The position numbers were made by a program, and so were the translations under genes. Positions 61,453 through 64,000 of a stretch of DNA of 64,000 nt are shown here, piece after piece. How positions within the stretch are numbered: position 1 is the first letter of the stretch; each line of letters begins with the position of its first letter. This DNA is from Candidatus Vicinibacter proximus. Its GTDB lineage: Bacteria > Bacteroidota > Bacteroidia > Chitinophagales > Saprospiraceae. Where the stretch lies: NCBI GenBank assembly GCA_016713905.1, contig JADJOE010000001.1, positions 248,001 through 312,000 on the forward strand, read 5' to 3'. The notes beneath the pieces were generated by a model. It saw only the letters and a list, made by a program, of their open reading frames with translations. It did not search any database and was not told the origin of the DNA.

Positions 61453-64000
61453 ATGAAAAAATTAATTTTAGCGTTTTTTTTACTCCTCTCCATTTTTACT
61501 GTGAATGCTCAATTTTTAATTAAATTCAGCAGTCCCAATGGTAATCAGAATGATTTTGTAAATGTTAAAGTAGAAACAGATAATTTTACAAAAATTACCG
61601 CAACCCAGTATTCAATAACCTATGATTCGGCTGTATTGGAGCTTGTTGACGTGGTTAATAAAAAGATAGATTATAATGTAAATGTTGGAGATCATAGAGG
61701 TGGTGCAGCAAATATTAAAAATGGGCAACTAACTTTTACCTGGAATAGCGAAACATCGGATCCAGTAACCTTTCCTAATAATACAGCCCTATTTGAAATT
61801 CGATTTAAATTAATTGGAAAGCCTTGTGATTCATCTTTTATTCGATTGGCCAATAAACCTACCTCAATAGAGGTTTTAGATGAAAATGAAGAGCCCATAA
61901 CAGTAAATTCTCAAGAAGGAAAAGTTAAAGTTAACGGCGTTGGGTGCCCAGGTTCAGGTGGCGGCGGAGCAAAGGATTTCACCTTTACAGCTTCAAAAAT
62001 TACTGTACCCAGAGGTACAGATGGATGTATCAGTGTGAGTGTAAAGAATTTTACGGGAATAGAAACTATGCAGGCAACTTTGAAATGGAACAAATCAGTT
62101 GCAAAATTTAAAAGTGTGGGCAGTTTTAATCTTGTTGATTTAAACGGAGGGGATTTTAGTATTAATTCAGACAGTACAGAACTTGGGTGGGTTTGGTCAC
62201 CTAATAGTGGAGTTGGGGTAACCATTCCAGATAATCAGGTAATCTTCCAAGTTTGTTTCACTGCAGTTGGCTCGAATGGATCCTCGACAGACATGGAATT
62301 TGTAAATGCTCCATTTAGGGTTATAGAAGTAACTAATGCACAAGGTAATGTACCCGTTGTTTCTGAAAAAGGTTCTTATACAATTGTTGAACCACAATCC
62401 TTGTTGACCTTATTCACAAGAGACACTAGTGTTTTGGAGGGGACTGAGCTTTGTCTGCCTATTTATGTTAACGATTTTAGTTGTATTGAAGCTTTTCAAT
62501 TTGCTATAAAATATGACAATACTAAACTCAGATTCAAAAGAGTCTCTGGAATAAATCTTGCCGATCTACAACCTTCAGATATTGTTCCAACAAATGATAC
62601 CATTAAGGTGCTTTGGGCTTTCAGAACGGCCGGTGCACAAACTTTAGCAAATGGCACATCCCTATTCAGTTTATGCTTTGATGTGATTGGTAAATGTGTA
62701 ACCACGACGAGTCCTAAGTTTATTCCTTTAGGCGGAAGTCTAGAATTTTCTGCAGGATGCAATAAACCTGAACCAACAGTTGTGCTCAGTGAGAAGACGA
62801 TTACCATCCAATGCAATACAGGGCCAACAGACCCAATAGTGAGTATAAATTCAATTGGCCATGTGAAATGTGCAGGAGATTGTAATGGGTCAGCTTCTGT
62901 TAACGTTACAGCTGGTTCCGGGAATTTTACATATCAGTGGTTTGATGCAAATACCAACCAACCTGTTTCCCCAGCAATTACGACTAAAGACCCGACAACT
63001 TTATGTCCTGGAAGGTATTATCTTAAAGTTACGGATACTGCGCCACCTAATAAAACTGCAAACAGCCCAACAATAACCATTAATGATGCATTGCCTATAG
63101 TAATTAACGCTTCAGTAACACACGAATCGGATATAAAAAATGATGGAAGAGTTGAAGCAATAGTGACTGGAGGTTGCCAACCGTATAAGTATAAATGGTT
63201 TAGAACACCTAATAATACAGTTCTAGATACAATTGATAAAGTAATCAACCTTAGATGTGGTAATTATGCTGTAAGTGTGACGGATTGTAATGGATGCATT
63301 AGCAAAGATACCTTCAGAGTCAATTGTCCAGTTACACCATTAGTTTCCAACATCACAAGGACAGACAGTATTCGTTGTTTTGGAGAATGTACTGGTGCGT
63401 TAAGAGTTGAAACTCAAGGAGGAGCCATACCATATAGTTATCTTTGGGCTCCCGGAGGGCAAACGACTATTTCCATTAGCAATCTATGTGCGGGAACCTA
63501 TAATGTAAGAGTTACAGATGCAAATGGTAATGTTTCAAGAGACACATTTATTATTACTGAGCCTCAACGATTGAGTGTTGTGGTGAATCAAATCGTTCCA
63601 TCGTCTGGATCAAATGGCTCAGCAACAACTACAACAACCGGAGGAACTCCTCTATATAAATTCGAATGGTCCAAAGCAGGGACCGGAGTAGTTTCGACCG
63701 CTAAAGATTTAACTAATGCGGCACCGGGGACTTATACTTTTCTTGTCACAGATGCTAACAATTGCACTCAGCAAATTGAAGTTATAATACCGCAGGATAA
63801 TTCTGGAGGAGGTCCTTCTGTAAGTATAAAAATTGATACCAAACCTGGAGGATCAGCAGTAAGTTGTAGAGGTGTGTGTGATGGGAAGATCATCGCAACC
63901 ACAACCGGGGGTACAGCTCCAATAACTTACAGATGGTCACATAATCCAAATTTAAATTCAAACATAGCAGATAATCTTTGTCCTGGTACCTATACGTTAA
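61453..64000 (+). CDS. Giant surface protein with cohesin-like domains and SprB-like repeats (3' end outside window)
   Basis: The frame opens at ATG 61453 and runs to the window edge, 849 codons. Residues 1-20 are a signal peptide (MKKLILAFF...VNAQ). Three cohesin-like beta-sandwiches follow at about 20-155, 175-310 and 315-455, recognised by patterns such as QYSITYDSAVLELVDV, MQATLKWNKSVAKFKSV and FQFAIKYDNTKLRFKRV. From about 460 on come SprB-like repeats (ending LCPGRYYLKVTD, LRCGNYAVSVTD, LCAGTYNVRVTDANGN). SprB is the Flavobacterium gliding adhesin. The previous gene carries a dockerin-like domain, so an interaction between the two products is conceivable (inference). Confidence 0.85.
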   Translation, partial: MKKLILAFFLLLSIFTVNAQFLIKFSSPNGNQNDFVNVKVETDNFTKITATQYSITYDSAVLELVDVVNKKIDYNVNVGDHRGGAANIKNGQLTFTWNSETSDPVTFPNNTALFEIRFKLIGKPCDSSFIRLANKPTSIEVLDENEEPITVNSQEGKVKVNGVGCPGSGGGGAKDFTFTASKITVPRGTDGCISVSVKNFTGIETMQATLKWNKSVAKFKSVGSFNLVDLNGGDFSINSDSTELGWVWSPNSGVGVTIPDNQVIFQVCFTAVGSNGSSTDMEFVNAPFRVIEVTNAQGNVPVVSEKGSYTIVEPQSLLTLFTRDTSVLEGTELCLPIYVNDFSCIEAFQFAIKYDNTKLRFKRVSGINLADLQPSDIVPTNDTIKVLWAFRTAGAQTLANGTSLFSLCFDVIGKCVTTTSPKFIPLGGSLEFSAGCNKPEPTVVLSEKTITIQCNTGPTDPIVSINSIGHVKCAGDCNGSASVNVTAGSGNFTYQWFDANTNQPVSPAITTKDPTTLCPGRYYLKVTDTAPPNKTANSPTITINDALPIVINASVTHESDIKNDGRVEAIVTGGCQPYKYKWFRTPNNTVLDTIDKVINLRCGNYAVSVTDCNGCISKDTFRVNCPVTPLVSNITRTDSIRCFGECTGALRVETQGGAIPYSYLWAPGGQTTISISNLCAGTYNVRVTDANGNVSRDTFIITEPQRLSVVVNQIVPSSGSNGSATTTTTGGTPLYKFEWSKAGTGVVSTAKDLTNAAPGTYTFLVTDANNCTQQIEVIIPQDNSGGGPSVSIKIDTKPGGSAVSCRGVCDGKIIATTTGGTAPITYRWSHNPNLNSNIADNLCPGTYTL
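62835..64000 (+). repeat. Array of at least five SprB-like repeats (protein level)
   Basis: Repeats of about 70-85 residues begin near 62835, 63080, 63320, 63571 and 63810; the last is cut by the window edge. Each has a C-G-D/E-C-x-G turn or its remnant, a GG-x-P-Y/T-x-Y-x-W segment and an end resembling GTY-x-V-x-VTD. The copies are divergent in DNA, so they are old. Confidence 0.75.

Noticed and set aside
57264..64000. Cellulosome locus
   Set aside because: No cellulase or other plant-polysaccharide enzyme carries a dockerin here; the modules sit in adhesin-like T9SS proteins.
1..64000. CRISPR array, insertion sequence, toxin-antitoxin or known defence island
   Set aside because: I looked for regularly spaced direct repeats, transposase motifs, terminal inverted repeats and defence nuclease/helicase motifs and saw none.

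Overview
The window looks like chromosomal DNA of a low-GC member of the Bacteroidota, most likely a Saprospiraceae-type organism (inference). The evidence is recurrent TAnnTTTG (-7) promoter motifs, no obvious Shine-Dalgarno sequences, type IX secretion (T9SS) C-terminal sorting domains, SprB-like repeats, tRNA genes without an encoded CCA, and Bacteroidota-type genes (DUF4159 after rsmE, an OPT transporter, an ECF sigma factor with an outer-membrane-barrel partner). I found no rRNA, CRISPR array, insertion sequence, prophage or recognisable anti-phage cluster. The content is mostly core and surface genes.

Layout. 1-2.1 kb: class III polyhydroxyalkanoate synthase (phaE, cut by the window edge, and phaC) with a terminator between them. 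2.1-10.9 kb: minus strand, a secreted DUF2541-like protein, then a ten-gene run with mostly overlapping ends: dtd, MazG-like, an OppC-type permease, a SpoIIE/RsbU-type phosphatase, TM2-TPR, CBS-ACT, an Omp85-like protein, nadK, a cyclase and a two-TM protein. 11.4-15.3 kb: heme A synthase, an alpha/beta hydrolase, and an ECF sigma factor overlapping a protein that joins a cytosolic N-terminus, one membrane helix and a C-terminal outer-membrane barrel. 15.33-15.40 kb: two parS-like palindromes. 15.4-21.2 kb: a YdeI-like protein, a GT2 plus membrane-protein pair, and a second DnaE-type polymerase whose promoter lies inside an inverted repeat. 21.3-29.3 kb: minus strand, a lipoprotein, an S9 peptidase, tRNA-Met, a TPR protein, xth, a PfkB kinase, tRNA-Asn and a T9SS cargo protein.

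29.4-35.8 kb: rsmA, a YqeY-like gene, an OPT transporter, kdsD, rhomboid and a lipoprotein. 35.8-38.0 kb: minus strand, DUF62 SAM hydrolase, a small monooxygenase and a MoxR ATPase. 38.1-45 kb: phoH, osmC, an OmpA-like protein, an unknown protein, LMW-PTP, ferritin and a pair of surface proteins. 45-52.3 kb: hscB, rseP, rsmE, DUF4159, DedA, a dicarboxylate/glutamate symporter and a lipid A acyltransferase. 52.4-56.3 kb: a two-gene N-glycan degradation unit (GH92 and glycosylasparaginase). 56.5-64 kb: a LuxR-type response regulator and two very large secreted proteins. The first carries dockerin-like, cohesin-like and T9SS domains. The second, cut by the right edge, carries three cohesin-like domains and at least five SprB-like repeats.

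Most notable signals: the tandem parS palindromes, the sigma/trans-envelope barrel pair, the dnaE-like promoter inside a LexA-type dyad, the cohesin/dockerin plus SprB surface proteins, and the use of TTG starts. None can be called a proven new system from sequence alone.
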